Positions 32,449 to 44,482 of a stretch of 64,000 bases of DNA are shown here, in pieces (position 1 is the stretch's first letter; every line of letters begins with the position of its first letter). The stretch is from Xanthoparmelia taractica (Eukaryota; Ascomycota; Lecanoromycetes; Lecanorales; Parmeliaceae). The translations under genes were made by a program, and so were the position numbers. The stretch is taken from the NCBI GenBank assembly GCA_033085395.1, contig JANQBS010000002.1:372001-436000 (forward strand). Reading direction: 5' to 3'. The notes beneath the pieces were generated by a model. The model did no database searches, was not told where the DNA came from, and worked only from the letters and a program-made list of their open reading frames with translations.

Positions 32449-33531
32449 ATGGCGTTCGTCCTTCGTCGGCCGATGGCCATCACTACATGCATCAGACAAC
32501 TTCCCAAAGCTACTCAAACCACAACCAGAGCTCTACATAGCTCCCCAAAACCTTGTACTTTCACATCAAAGGCTGCTACGCCCATCACTGCGTTCGCCAA
32601 ATCTCGCAATGCCTTCCAGCAATCCTTCCGTCGGACCTACATGCAATCTGGCGGCCAGGTCGCGCGCCCTGACACCGGCAGCTTGGCTCAAAGGCTGCTC
32701 TATGGCGCCGCCATCATTGGCGGCACCATCGTCGCCACGAATGTCATCTTCAACCGCGAGACTCGAGAAGATGGCGGCATGCCACCTTTTGAACGGGCGT
32801 TCCTTAACGAAACCTTCATGCATACCGGCCTGGGTGTTGGGATCATCGGTGTGGCCGCAAGCGCATTGCATCGTAGCGGGTGGTCCTACAGGCTCATGAC
32901 GGCAAACCCTTGGGTAGTCATGGGCGTGGGACTGGCGGCGAGTATAGGGACCATGTATGGGACTTTTGCTACGAGTCCTGATAAGTAAGCCTTACTCCTC
33001 CGCTCGGAACCCTCTCTTTGGATACAATGTCAAGCTAACAGCAACACCAGCTACGTTCAAAAATACGCCCTCTGGGGCGGCTTCAATCTATGCCAAGCCG
33101 CTGTCCTCTCCCCTCTCCTGTTCATGCAACCCGCCATCCTGGCCCGTGCCGGCCTCTACACCGCCGCCATGATGGGCTCCATTGCTTTTGTCGGCGCGAC
33201 CGCCAAGCAGGAGAAATACCTCTACCTCGGCGGACCGTTGCTCGCTGGTGTTGCAATCGTCGCTGTCTCGGGCCTTGCTCCGCTGGTTCTACCCGTCACG
33301 GCGGTCAGGACGCTTATGTGGAGTGAGAGCATTTGGCTTTACGGTGGATTGGCTGTGTTTGGAGGGTTCACGCTTTACGATACTCAGAAGATTCTACATC
33401 ATGCGCGGTTGGCCAATGCGGGAGTGATACAGAAAGATGTGGTCAATGAGAGTGTTAGTTTGGAACTGGATTTTTTGAACATCTTTATTCGGATGGTGCA
33501 GATTTTGGGGATGAGGAATCAGAGGAAGTAG
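32449..33531 (+). CDS. Mitochondrial Bax inhibitor-1 family protein (GHITM/MICS1-like)
   Basis: Exons are 32449-32984 and 33051-33531 (338 aa), intron 66 bp with a GCTAAC branch. The N-terminal 60 residues are basic, Ser/Thr-rich and free of acidic residues (RRPMAITTCIRQL, RALHSSPKP), a good mitochondrial presequence. About seven hydrophobic segments follow (RLLYGAAIIGGTIVATNVIF, TGLGVGIIGVAASAL, WVVMGVGLAASIGTMYGTF, LYTAAMMGSIAFVGA, LGGPLLAGVAIVAVSGLAPLV, SIWLYGGLAVFGGFTLYDT, SLELDFLNIFIRMVQIL). The ending YDTQKI...DFLNIFIRMVQIL is the BI-1/TMBIM signature. The human relative acts in the inner membrane on cristae shape and cation/proton exchange. Intact. Confidence 0.9.
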
Positions 33532-35980
33532 TGTGTTAGTTTTGCCGGTGCGGTCCTCATATGCGGAGGGAATTTGTTTTATCACAGATGGTAGTAGTAT
33601 GAAATACACCTCTCTCAAATCACACATTTTGCAATTATGTGATCCGTTTCCCGCCGCATCTTGATCTTTCTTATCCATCCCGCTCCCCTAAATATCCGCT
33701 CCCTCGTCCATTGCCGGTAAGCCCGCCTACGTCGATCTGGTAGGATCGCATAAATCAGTGCTTCAAGCCTATCCTTCTGTACCCCACCCCAGGCATAATC
33801 GCTGTTTTTCAGCTCTGATATCTTACGCCACAGACTCTACCATCTTTACCTTGCTGTAGGAATCTTCCCCCCGCCGCAAACCTGGGCCTACTTCCTCTTC
33901 GGAAAGGCATCGCCTTGAGAGTTTGTATACACCATTTCCCTCGCTGCTGTAAAGGTCATAGATACAGCGAGAAAAGAAGAGAAGAGATCTTGAACTTTTC
34001 TCGAGCTGTAGAGTATTTGGAAATGGTTTGGTTTATGCACGGGAAAAATTGCGTTTAGGTGAGAGGGGGGGAAGTTGGATTTGGGTTTGGGGGGTTGGGT
34101 GTTGGTATGGATTTATTTAAGAGCTGTTAAGCGTGGAGGGTGTTGGAGGAAGGGTTGAAGGGAGGAGGTAATTGCCTGGTCGGTATGGTATTTGTGTTGG
34201 TATTAGGGATGGGAGACCTCCCGGAGTTTGAGTTTGGTTGGTACTTTGCTCTTGGAATGGGTTTGTGTGTAGGCGGTTGGTTGACCGGGTCTTGCTCTTT
34301 TCGTACCTGATATCTGAGCTCTTGATGTTTTGATACTGTGGATGTTGAGGAGGGACAGCCTGGTATCTTAGGTATTTCATGCTCTTTCTTGGCCCTGGGT
34401 TTCTCTTCTTCTCTTTCCTTTTCTTTTTTCTTCCACAAGTGCGCAGAAGATTAGGTATAGTGGCAGTTTGGATCATAGCTAGAGCTAGGATAGTGATGGT
34501 TGTTATGGCATGTGTCACATTTCACGGCACGTACCAAATATACCTTCTCTGGATCAAAGGCGCATAATTCAAAGACAAACAGAGGTTACTGATAAGGTAG
34601 CCGGTCTGCTCGGGAAAATGCCGAGATCCTGGATCGCGTCGACATGACTGAATCCGTGGTGCTGAGATCTGGCAACTTTTGGGGTTGAAGCCAACGCGAG
34701 CACCTCACTGTCTCCTTTCCTCCTGGACGCCAGCCCTTCTTGCCCTTTCGTCTCAACTTCACAAGGGATGTGGATCGTCGGTGCTGGAGCAAGTGCTACC
34801 GAAGTGGGAGGCGGTACTGCGCGGGAAGTGTAGTGGAGCTGGTACTGGTACATGTGATGCTGTTGACGCTGTAAGTAGCGTTTATCCTCCAGTGTTTCAA
34901 TTCTGAATCTGATCAATCATGAATTCTTCGCTGGTGCTCACGATCATGTGCGTCTGCTATTATACAATTTTTCGACGTTTCCGTGCTTATATTCGAACTT
35001 TATGCCGTTGATTGGGCCGTTGTCCTGAGTGCATATAAGACTACGCTAATTTGAATCCGCGGGAGAGATCACAGCTCCAAGATCTTGCCAGACACGGAGA
35101 ATGGCCTTGGCTACAAGCGAAGAAAGAAATCTGGAGAAGACAATGTCTTCATTCCTAGCTAAGCAAAGTGGAGAGAGTGAGGCTTCCATCTACGCGCATC
35201 TGCAACGAAGACGAAGACAATTATCCTAGAGTAAGAAGACACTCGACCGTGGCAAATAGCCAAAGGTCTCCGGATCGAAGACCTTCTAAGACCGGAGGGA
35301 TGACGACGAATGGCAAGATACAATCACAGGCGGAAGCAGAAAGAGGTCCTCTATTGACATCGATGTGAAGAGTCTCGATTGGCGTCCTCGAATCTCTTTC
35401 AGAGTCTCCGCGATCTTAAATGGAGGCCTGCACGTGCTTGCTTGAAATGCCGCATTCGCCGTGGGACTAAGAAGCTGCTCTGGCGGTTGGCTTGGATTTT
35501 CATCATGGCTTTCGTGGGTGCGTCGACTCTAGTGCTAGATACTGGCGGAGAAGCTCAAGTTTAATGGGATCAGGGCGAGGATAGTAGGGTATACACGCAC
35601 TGAAGGGTTTTTGTAAGCTGTTTTGTCGGTTTAGAGTCTGGCTAAGTATTTTCATATTTGCATTTCTTGCGTGTGTTTAGGCTTGGGTGTACTTGGGGTT
35701 TTGAACAGTCCATTACTCAATTTCGTTCTCTGGAAGAGGTTTATGAGTCCTACCGTGGTCGGCTTATGCGCCCCACATAACTTGACAAAACAGTCAAGTG
35801 CTCCGGATACAATATCCTCAGGCCCATATTTGCTATTCCTGTCTGTGTATAGTTGAATTTAGAAATTTGCTGACAACCGGTAAGCAACACTTATCTCCCC
35901 AGAAATAAGACACAAACGCCTCAGAGAATTTGACCCAGCAATTTCTCTCATTAACCCAACAAAGAATCAGAAGGAAAAAG
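33532..35980. other. Long intergenic region, no convincing gene
   Basis: 2.4 kb. A minus-strand frame at 34117-34518 is Lys/Arg/Pro-rich with no motif and sits on GT-rich/AC-rich sequence. Plus-strand frames at 35101-35228, 35168-35368 and 35379-35564 could be exons of a short gene ending in a hydrophobic LLWRLAWIFIMAFVGASTLVL segment, but I cannot join them convincingly. Confidence 0.4.
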
Positions 35981-36899
35981 TCAAATAGAAAACAAATGCT
36001 CCGCAATCTCATCCTCCACAGTCCGATACTCATTCCTTGGATCCCTCTTCCCCAACCTCCTCATATTCTCCTCCGCCTTGGCCCCATCGACCTCGAAACT
36101 CGTAACCCGTTTCCCGAGGCCCAGCTCCACTGCAGACAGCACCTCCGTGCCGCGCGCCGTGAGATAATAGTGCCGTTTTCGCGACGGCGGGTTCTTGGGA
36201 GCAGGGGCGGGGCCGCCGTTCTGCCACTCCAGGCCGTCGGAATTGTCGCAGGTGGGCGGGTAGGAGCAGAATTTGGAGTCTTTGGGGTTGCCGAATGTGA
36301 CTATGAATTGATCGTTTTCTTTGAGGGTGCGAGTTAAGGCGCTGATTTTGCCGCCTTGGACTGTGTGGGGGGTTTCTTGTGTCAGTTTAGATGGGTTTGT
36401 TTCTTGTGAGATTTTTTCGACGAAATTGGTTCGTCGATAGTGCAAAGGAGGGAAGGAGAGGGGGAGGGTTACTATTTTGCGCGTTTTGGGTAACGCAGCG
36501 ACTCACGGCGGCGTCAATGTCCGCCTCTGATGTCACCTTGAAAGGGTACTCGTCGCAGGAGTTGAGGTCTCCGTTGCCGCTGCATCTGTTCCTAGGGGTT
36601 TGACAGGCTTCTTTGTAGCGGGCATTTTTGGTCGCGTCACTCGGGGCATCATACGTCAGCGTTGCTCCGAAGGCTCCGTCTCCATCGTCGGTACAGTAGG
36701 CGCCCCAGCACATGTTGTTGCAGAGTTCTGGAGCTTTGAGTCAGCGAGGGGGTGCTTGCTTGTTGTGGATTCGGGACGGCATGGGACTAGGTGAGGTACC
36801 AGGTGTGTCACTGCAGTCGAAATTGATTGTTGGGGTGTCTGCTTGAGCAAGAACGGTGCTGGCTATCGCCGCTAGGAAGAGGAGGGCTTGGGGAATCAT
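35981..36899 (-). CDS. Secreted NucA/NucB-type deoxyribonuclease-domain protein
   Basis: Exons are 36899-36800, 36727-36473 and 36360-35981 (244 aa); introns are 72 and 112 bp. The N-terminus MIPQALLFLAAIASTVLAQA is a clear signal peptide. The mature part is Cys-rich (FDCSDTPELCNNMCWGAYC). It carries the DNA/RNA nonspecific nuclease NucA/NucB signature: NRCSGNGDLNSCDEYPFKVT, then VSRCVTQNAQNIQGGKI (made by splicing) and DQFIVTFGN. In bacterial NucB the Asp-Glu of the DEYP block belongs to the active site. The basic C-terminal extension (KNPPSRKRHYY...GKRDPRNEYR) is unusual. Likely an extracellular nuclease for nutrient scavenging or degradation of foreign DNA; activity is inferred. Gene intact. 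Confidence 0.85.
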
Positions 36900-38728
36900 G
36901 CTGGACTAGATACCTGGGAGCCGAGGGCAAGAGGGTGTTGGGGAGTTGTAGTGCGGCGATGGGAGCTGGTGAAGTTTGTTGAAATTGAGATTTCATTGCG
37001 TCCTGCCGGGCTTTATAGGCTTTTGTAGATGACTTATGATGAGTTGCAACTACCATGCCCCTCTGATTTTGTGAAACAGGCAGCATAGGAGTCGGCCGTA
37101 TCATTGGGTTGATCCAACAGGTTCATGGCGTATGGTAGTTGGATACTCAAATGTCCCATTGAGTCGTCTCATAACTGCGTATTATCGAAGGTTTCAGAAC
37201 GGAAGCACTCTGACCGTATTCATCCATCCTTTCTGGTATTTCTGGGTGCAAAGCTGTGTTTCATAGTGATTTAAGCCTTCTTGATACCTGTCCAACATTC
37301 GCAATGTCTTCCTGAGATGGTAAAGCGACTGGCTATGTTCTATACAAGTGCACCTTCTCAACGCTACTCCGCCGTCGCAGATCCTTGCTAGATTATCCCA
37401 TGCCTTGTAGACGAGGCACAACATCGAAATGAGGACCGCTTCCAACCATTCGCACACCTGAGACATCAAAAAAAAAAAAAAAACGGTCACCTCAGGAATG
37501 CGAATGTGGTGTTTTGCATGGAAAAATAGCGTGGTGGAAGAAAAGACCCGAAATGCCTCCGCTCGGGGGCTGCGCACTTCTAGCACAGTCCGTTCGATCA
37601 CCGGACTTTCAGCCCAGATGCTTGAGACTTGCAGCATATGTGCTTCATCTTGTTGCACATACGGCTTCAGTTCAGATCGTGTTGGTCTTCAAATTCAGTT
37701 CACGGGCAAGGTGGCGTATGCGGCTCAAAAGGAACTCGTGAGATTGGCTGAGCTGTGCCCAGGTCAAGACTTTGGAGATATGGTCTTTAATGTTTCTTTG
37801 GTAGGAGATCACTTGAAATATACAATATGCTGTTCATAGTATGACGATTTTTTTGGCATACTTTACTCGTGAAAGATCTTGTTAACAGTGTCTGCTCGTT
37901 GCTGCTTGTCCCATTCACGGCGACTCCTGACCTCTGTACAATTGCATTTAGATTTAGTAGTGTGATTGTTGGACTCTTAAAAATACATGACGCTGTAAAT
38001 GGATACAGGCGAAACCTCAGCAGTTACGGATTTGTAGCGTGGTCAACATGTCAATGGGGTTATAGTAAGGCACAGCGTATTTCTGGGCACGCAGCTTCTT
38101 CCCATGCTCAAGGGGTAAATGTGCCACACACTTAGCTGCATACCTGCTCACTACCTTCTTAGTTTATATTCTAATGCACAGACTATCACTTTGTGAGCTG
38201 ACCTTGCGATAGAAATAAAGAAAAGCTCGTTGCATTTCCGCCCGCACCGCTAAGTTTCAGGAATCCCAAGCCCAGGAAGTGAGGCGAGGTGCCACATCAA
38301 CGGCTACCACACCCTTTGCTTCTTTGCGTTGGAGATTAGTATTTGGTGGACTTTTCCGTGGGCACCGATGTAATTTTACTGGCATTATCTCTCTAGGCTG
38401 GCTCAACAGTCTTTCCAGGTATATAGGAGAAGTGACCTTGTTGGGCCGTTCATCGTTAGGTACGGGTGCACTGCCTCTGAAATCTCGTCGCTTTGTACAA
38501 AACCTTGGATACAAACACATATCCATTGCGTCCTCCTTCTAGACACAACCCAAGTCATGGACAAAGGCAAATTTGCTGTTTATCGAACAGTCGAAGTGAA
38601 CATTGATGCCATCATTGATCGATTAGGAAAAGGAATCACTGGCAGTCAGCTCACCTCCCAAACCCCCTAAACAGTCCCAGAACATCAACCATCATACTGA
38701 AATCTGCGCAGAAGAAAAGCACCATGAC
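36900..38728. other. Intergenic with a possible decayed gene and a poly-A tract
   Basis: 1.8 kb. On the minus strand between 37194 and 37840 there are helical coding-like stretches (TWAQLSQSHEFLLSRIRHLARELNL and SLYHLRKTLRMLDRYQEGLNHYETQL), separated by stops and by an A-run of about 16 bases (37469-37484, T on the minus strand). They look like a dead gene, family unknown. From 37840 to 38728 nothing is supported. Confidence 0.35.
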
Positions 38729-39403
38729 ATGTGGCACGCCATCCCCGAATCTTTCATCGGCTCAACACCCACACAATTGATCAACCATCATCGCTCTCAC
38801 CGCACATCCCTCAACCAAAAACTCCTTGTCATAATAGATCGCCAAGATCTAGAAGCCGAGGGCCTCCTGGTCGTAAATCTCAATTTCAGAGGCTCCGTCG
38901 ACGCGCTTCGCCAGAAACCCTTTTTCGCAGGGGATTTCGTGCCATCTGTCGATGTTGGCAACACGGCCTGGGAAGAAACCCTGGCGAACGCTACGCTGCC
39001 GCTCTATCCCCGGAGATGCTTCGCCGTGTTCGCGGACCCTGGATTCCATCCGAGATATTTGATGACCGAGGTACTCAATCGGATGAATGCGGGCCTTAAC
39101 AATCGGAGAGCGGATACCGGGACGATCTTTGCGAATTGGGCGAGTGCGCCAGGGGATGATGTTGCGGAGACCACGCGATTTTGGAGGGAAAATGCGCGGG
39201 AGAGGGAGTGGGATGCTGGGCACTTTGTGTTGGTTAAGAAGGACGCGTGGGATAAGGGCAAGGCTGTTGTGATTAGCGTTAACGAGGGTCTGGACAAGGC
39301 CCGTGAGACCATGATTGATGTGGAGAGAATTGGGGAGGTCTTGGTTTGGGTGTACGTTGGGTTGGTTACTTTAGACGAAGTGAGGGAGACGAACATGGAT
39401 TGA
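38729..39403 (+). CDS. Hypothetical protein (224 aa), possibly DUF6924-like
   Basis: Single exon, ATG at 38729; a closer upstream ATG (38724) is out of frame and stops soon. The sequence is coding-like: alternating hydrophobic strands such as KLLVIIDRQDLEAEGLLVVNL and RCFAVFADPGFHPRYLMTEVLNRM, then HFVLVKKDAWDKGKAVVISV and an amphipathic C-terminus. The opening LLVIIDRQDLE pattern resembles DUF6924-type fungal proteins, but I am not certain. There is no signal peptide or membrane segment. The gene stands alone between large intergenic regions, left of the NLR island. Confidence 0.6.
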   Translation: MWHAIPESFIGSTPTQLINHHRSHRTSLNQKLLVIIDRQDLEAEGLLVVNLNFRGSVDALRQKPFFAGDFVPSVDVGNTAWEETLANATLPLYPRRCFAVFADPGFHPRYLMTEVLNRMNAGLNNRRADTGTIFANWASAPGDDVAETTRFWRENAREREWDAGHFVLVKKDAWDKGKAVVISVNEGLDKARETMIDVERIGEVLVWVYVGLVTLDEVRETNMD

Positions 39404-40169
39404 CCAAGGCGGTGCTGGACCATTAGAGAGCCTTTGGCGTCTATCTGGTTGAGATACTCAGTCTGGAAGTTGTCATCGTAATGCGCCGGAAAATTCTATC
39501 CAGAGGCCCCTGCACGAACAGGGAAACCTATATTGACAATCAAATATCGTGGCGCATGTATGCCTGGCATCTGCAGGAACTGCTGCTACAACACCGTTGG
39601 ACTCGCGCCGGGGATAATCTACTCAGGCCTATTTTGTTAGTTCTGTCTGTGATTTCTGTCGACGTTCCGATGCTTCTGTCGATCTTGGATATTAGCTAAC
39701 AAATACTTTTGTCACGTAATAATGTACGTGTAGTGCCATTGACTGCTCTATCGATGAGATGAGATGCTATAAAAAGCTAGTGGAAGTCTTCTCCAGAACA
39801 AACGATGATCCGAACCCGAGGGCTGACCAAATCGTGACAAGTTTTGATTTAAAAAATTGGAAATGGTTCTGGGTGAACTACTTTATACATGGAATATGGC
39901 CCCATTGATAGACGTTCTGAGCGAGTTTGAGTCACGCTCGTAGTCCGGTCCAGAGATGGAAATCAGTTGACATCATTGAAGAGTCTTGACCCAATATTAA
40001 CGGTACTGGTTTAAATCCTAAACCTATCCTAAAAGATTTGGGGTTGGGGTAGCGAGTGGGCTTTCACAGGGCCTTCGGGGTACCCCAAAAGCCCACCCCA
40101 ACCCAAACCCTAACACGAGGCCTCCACCCCATTGCGCAGCGTAATTGACGGGAAATAACCGTTACATCA
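39404..40169. other. Intergenic, with a G-rich hairpin and telomere-like motif
   Basis: 770 bp without a gene. It contains the imperfect inverted repeat described at 40035-40109, followed by AAACCCTAAC. Confidence 0.45.
40035..40109. repeat. Imperfect G-rich/C-rich inverted repeat
   Basis: GATTTGGGGTTGGGG(TAGCGA)GTGGGCTTT (40035-40064) pairs with AAAGCCCACCCCAACCC (from 40088), leaving a 23 base loop rich in GGCC. The 3' arm runs into AAACCCTAAC, similar to the (CCCTAA)n telomere unit of filamentous fungi. Confidence 0.7.
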
Positions 40170-43100
40170 TCATTCTGCTATCAATTCATCCTGGTCCTCC
40201 TCCACGCCCAACCCATCCTCGTCCTCCTCCATGCCCAACTCGATCTCGCCGAGAGCGTCTAATTGGATCTTTGTCCATCGGACTTCTCGGTGGTTGGGGC
40301 CAAGTAGGATCTGTTGTTTTGCATGCACCATTTCAAATAACTGTCTTGCCTCATAGTACCGTCCAAGATCCACGTATGTTGACGCTATATGGAATTGAAT
40401 GTGCAGTTTTTCACTGAGCTTTGACTTCTTCGATCTATTATATGCATCGAATTGTAGCTGAAAAGACTCCAGTGCCCGATCGTTTTCGCCCAATCGGAGA
40501 TACGCATAGCCCATTTCTTTATAGAGATATGGGGGAATGCGATCATCATTGCTACAAACTTCACCGCATAGTTTCAAGGCAGCCCGTAGACTCTTCCTCG
40601 CATGCACTGCTCTTTCAGGATTACCCAATCGTCGATAGGCAACGCTTCTCCTGAGGTGGAGCTGTAGATTGTTGCTAAGATCCAATTCTGGTACGAACTC
40701 CTGCTCAGTGCAAATTTTGTCGCTCAGACTTAGCACCTCTGTATGTTGATCCATCCAGAAATTTATGGCGATCGTCCTAGTCAGAGTTCTAAGCGTATCG
40801 GAGTGCCTCCTACCAAGATGGATTTCTTGGCCGGACAATGCTTTTTCATAGGATCTTAAGGCTTCCGTATCTAAATATAATTCCTCATAACAGCGGCCTG
40901 TTTTATAATGGAGCATAAACTTTAGTGGTACATCTAGATGATCCATCTTTCCAGAAGCGGCAGTGTAGACTTCGAGTGCCTCTTGAAACTTGTCAAGGTT
41001 AAAGTAAAAGTCGCCAATAGCCTCAAGTGCAAACACATGAATACCCGAGGCCTTGCTCAGGATTAGTCGAAAGAGGACCTTGAGTGGATCGATCGTAACA
41101 CTTGTCTTGCGGAGAGAGGTTGACAGTTTTAGCCATAATTCAATTTGGTGGGCGATAGATAGTGAAGTTTGGCTTTTCAGAAGATCTGTGAGTCGAGAGA
41201 CTGTAGCAGAGGCAGCGTTTAAGCTTGGCCTTGGTTTGCGAAAAGTATTCTGAAGGTTAGGGCCAGCTGTGCTAGACTCGAGAATTGAATCTGTAGCTTC
41301 ATTGCTTTGCTTTTGGCCAAATAGTCCGTCTGTACGGAGGTTGACACCAAAAGTCCTGGACAGCACTAGTAGAACCCTAACCCTATGTTCGGAAGAGAGC
41401 CCCGCAATAAAAGACCCTAGAATCTTTCCTTAGGGGCGCTTATAGGGACCCTAGGCACAGTTCCGAACGAGATATAAACGTATCGTCCAGGTAGCCTTTC
41501 CGGTAGGGCGTTATCCGAGATCTTGGCGAAGAAGCCTTGGCGTCCAGGACTTTTTGTGTCAACCTCCGTAGCTTGGTTGAGATATATTTCCAGGTGTTCT
41601 GTAAGTGGTTCAACATCCTTTCCCAACTTTCGCGTCTGACTATTCCGCTCTTTGAGAGTTTCTTTGAAGATGGCAAGGAATTTTGTTCCCAGGCCTGCGT
41701 CAGTCATGCGGTCACCCCAAGTCATAACCTCGTTCATTTGTGACTGAAGAGTAATGTCTTCGAACAGAAGGTGGGTGAAGTGTTGTATCCAGATAATACT
41801 TTGTGTTGACTCTAAAACATTTTCTATCTTAGCTATAGTGATGGGACAAAGTGGCCCCGATCGGTTCAAATGGAACAAAGCATACAATGTGGAGTACCCA
41901 AGTAGAGGATAGCTATCCCGGAGAGCTTTTGTAGACTGAGATGTGTCGGGCTCCACAAATCTCCCCTCGATTTCCTCTGATCTCATGTAGTCGGGACAAA
42001 GCCAGGCAAAAGAACGGTGTATCCGCGGAATGTCGATTCTAAAGCCCAGCACAGCCCTGTCAGGCTCGCAGACCCATTGATCCTCCGGACGGATCAAAAA
42101 GTCTCTGACAGAGGAGTGAATAAGGCGCAAAACGCCGTCTGTCATGGAGACCAGGCCTCCAGTAACATCGAGTACCCTTTGAGGTGGCAGTATGAGGAGG
42201 TAATCCTCGAGAGGTTGCGCCACTGCTTCCAACGACCTGCAATACATAGCATGAGCGTATCGAAGTTCGTCGAAACGCAAGGGGCGGCAAGATGTACTTA
42301 TGAAGGCCAGGATATTCTGTGCTAGACGTAGCTCAAATTTATCTAATTTTTGAGAAAGGTGAAGAAAAAGGAGGTAGTATGCTTTCTCCAGTCCACAGGG
42401 CAAATTCTGCAGTCTCTCGCTGAACTCGGATTTTGACGATGACTTCCTGAGATCGTCGACCATAAGTCGAACCCAGAGAAACATGCCATCGGATTTGTCT
42501 TTAAGGGTTTCATAGACCTTCTTCCGAAACTCCGGGTGTGAAAGGATTTCTGACTTGGCGATTTCATCATTGATAAAGGCCTCGATATCTTGACTCAGCA
42601 TCGTAGAAGTAATGTTGATCGCCGCAAATGTAGAATTGCTTGAATGTGCTTGAAAGACGTGTGGTCGACCCAGCAAAAGTATCCGTAAATCTGGGCATTT
42701 TTCCAGGATTTGCATGATTGTGATGGACATGGTGTGATCATAATCAATGCATTCGTCAATACCGTCGATGACGCAGTATACAGGCTTATCCAGGGATGAA
42801 GCTATGCGTCCGAAGACCTCCCATAGCTCCGAAATGGTAGGCTGGCCATCTAAACTTAGGTGGTGTACAGTATCCACACTTTCTTTGTTAGCAGTCTCTT
42901 GCAGCAATTGCCAAAGGAGTGTTCTAATCAGATTCTCCGAAGTCTGCCGGCTTCCTTCTGAGCTGGAGAAAGCGAAAAACAGGGTGTGCTGTTTGCTCTT
43001 TTCTAGTCGAGAGACTATGGAGGAGGCCAATACCGATTTGCCGCAGCCATGGGTGCCAGAGATGACGAGGTATCTATCTTGGCTTGTTGGGCGATCTGGC

Positions 43101-44086
43101 TTAACCCATCTCTCGAAGATAGCGTTTGATGTAATCCAGTCGCAGGTGCCGTCTAATCTAGCTCGGACTTGATGCAAGTAAACAAGTTTGACATCCGAAG
43201 GTTTCAACCACCTCTCACATTGAAGCTTTAACTCTTCATGCTGTCTTCGGTAGGCCTCTTTGCGAAAATCTGCTGCTCCTAGAAGCTCCGTGGCGACGGC
43301 TGTCTGGTCTGCAACCCTAGCATGGCGTTCAAGTCGAGCTATGACGGCTCCAATATCTCGATCAAACGAACGTACTACACTTTGGGCTAGTCTTACTAAA
43401 AGGACTCGTAAGCCGTGATTCCCTAAGCTATCACCAAAACATACCTATTGTTCCCCGGCGAAAGAACTGGAAGGCCCTGACAGAAAAGTCCACCACGTCG
43501 GTGAAGATGTTTAGAAGTGCGACATGTAGGATTTTGTCTGATTGCAAGTTTTCATAGACCTCGAGTCGCGGAAGGCTCTCTGTAATCGATTCTAGTAGAT
43601 TGGAAACCTGCTCCGTAGCTTTTGAGTGGTCGTTCGAGATCTAAATAGAATAATAATCAGATTTCACTCTACGTAATTCAAGGCTGTAGAGGCACACTGA
43701 CCTTCAAAATAAACTTGATCGGCGCCCACAACGGACACCCAAAACCAGCCTGCGTTTGTACCGCAACGTCCACCACAGCACTCATATTCTGCAGCCATGT
43801 TGTATACTTCTCCAGCTTCGATAGAAACCTGGTCGATTTCTTTTTCTTTTGAGATTGCCATTTCTGCTCAACTGCACTCAGGACTTCCAGCAATGTTTCT
43901 TTTCCTTCGACACACTGTCGAAAGATTGCATCGCTGTGAGGTAGACGTGAATATGCCAGCCTCGCTTCTTCTATCGCTTGTTGTTGAAGCGCTGACCTGT
44001 ATAATTCAGTGTATCAGTCAATGCTCGGTGTAGTAGGTCCAGACGACTCACTGCTGGGGATCTTGATCCTGTGCGGGACGTTCCAT
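40170..44086 (-). CDS. NLR1: DUF7708-like domain - NACHT - TPR protein
   Basis: Clear exons are 44086-44052, 43996-43702, 43640-43445 and 43395 onward; introns are 55, 61 and 49 bp. The N-terminal helical domain (residues 20-240; WLQNMSAVVDVAVQTQAGF, LWAPIKFILK, ITESLPRLEVYENL, DVVDFSVRAFQFFRRGT) resembles the DUF7708 domain common at the front of fungal STAND proteins. The NACHT NTPase has Walker A GTHGCGKS (about 287) and Walker B VYCVIDGIDEC (about 382), then the winged-helix region. If unspliced it stops at 41417 (834 aa). The next frame, down to 40170, encodes TPRs (YKTGRCYEELYLDTEALRSY, LYKEMGYAYLRLGENDRALE) and has no ATG of its own. A 56 bp intron (GTTTAT at about 41475 to GAAAG at about 41420) would join them in frame. 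I treat both as one NACHT-TPR receptor; that last splice is tentative. Confidence 0.78.
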
Positions 44087-44248
44087 GGCACAATACCGAC
44101 CAGCTAGAGGCCGGTAGAGTAAATGGCTCAATCAGTAGCAGCGCCATGCTGCGACATGTCCAAACCCCCACTGAGCCACCAGGCCCTAACCCAGCCCTAA
44201 CCTAGCCATATCGGGCCCAGCTGAGGGCTTTGCTACCTAAGTCATTTT

Positions 44249-44381
44249 TGTTGAAAATAGGGGCATTCAGCCCTATCACACTAGTGGGCTTGGCACTAGA
44301 TATTTCCTCTCCAGTAGTTCTTAGCTAGATTGATCCCCTAAGAGTACTCAATTAAGTCGTTCTAGGCCTAGTTATTCAATA
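44249..44381 (+). repeat. Copia 5' LTR (133 bp)
   Basis: Identical to the 3' LTR except for three transitions; ends CAATA where the 3' copy keeps CAACA, so its terminal CA has become TA. Confidence 0.93.
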
Positions 44382-44395
44382 GATTATGAGCCCGA
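44382..44395 (+). other. Copia primer-binding site, tRNA-iMet anticodon-half type
   Basis: GATTATGAGCCC directly follows the 5' LTR and is complementary to the anticodon stem-loop of initiator tRNA-Met (GGGCTCATAAYC), the half-tRNA priming used by Copia and Ty5 elements. Confidence 0.7.
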
Positions 44396-44482
44396 TAGTG
44401 CTATCGCCTGCTAGTATCTTCTATACGTCGTCGTCGCTATTTGTAGCCCACCTATAGTAAAAAGAAGTCTCTCTATGAGAGC

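Noticed and set aside
34117..34518. Minus-strand 133 aa frame and the neighbouring 115 aa frame at 34569-34916
   Set aside because: Simple-sequence composition (AC/GT-rich), no motif, no plausible splice between them.
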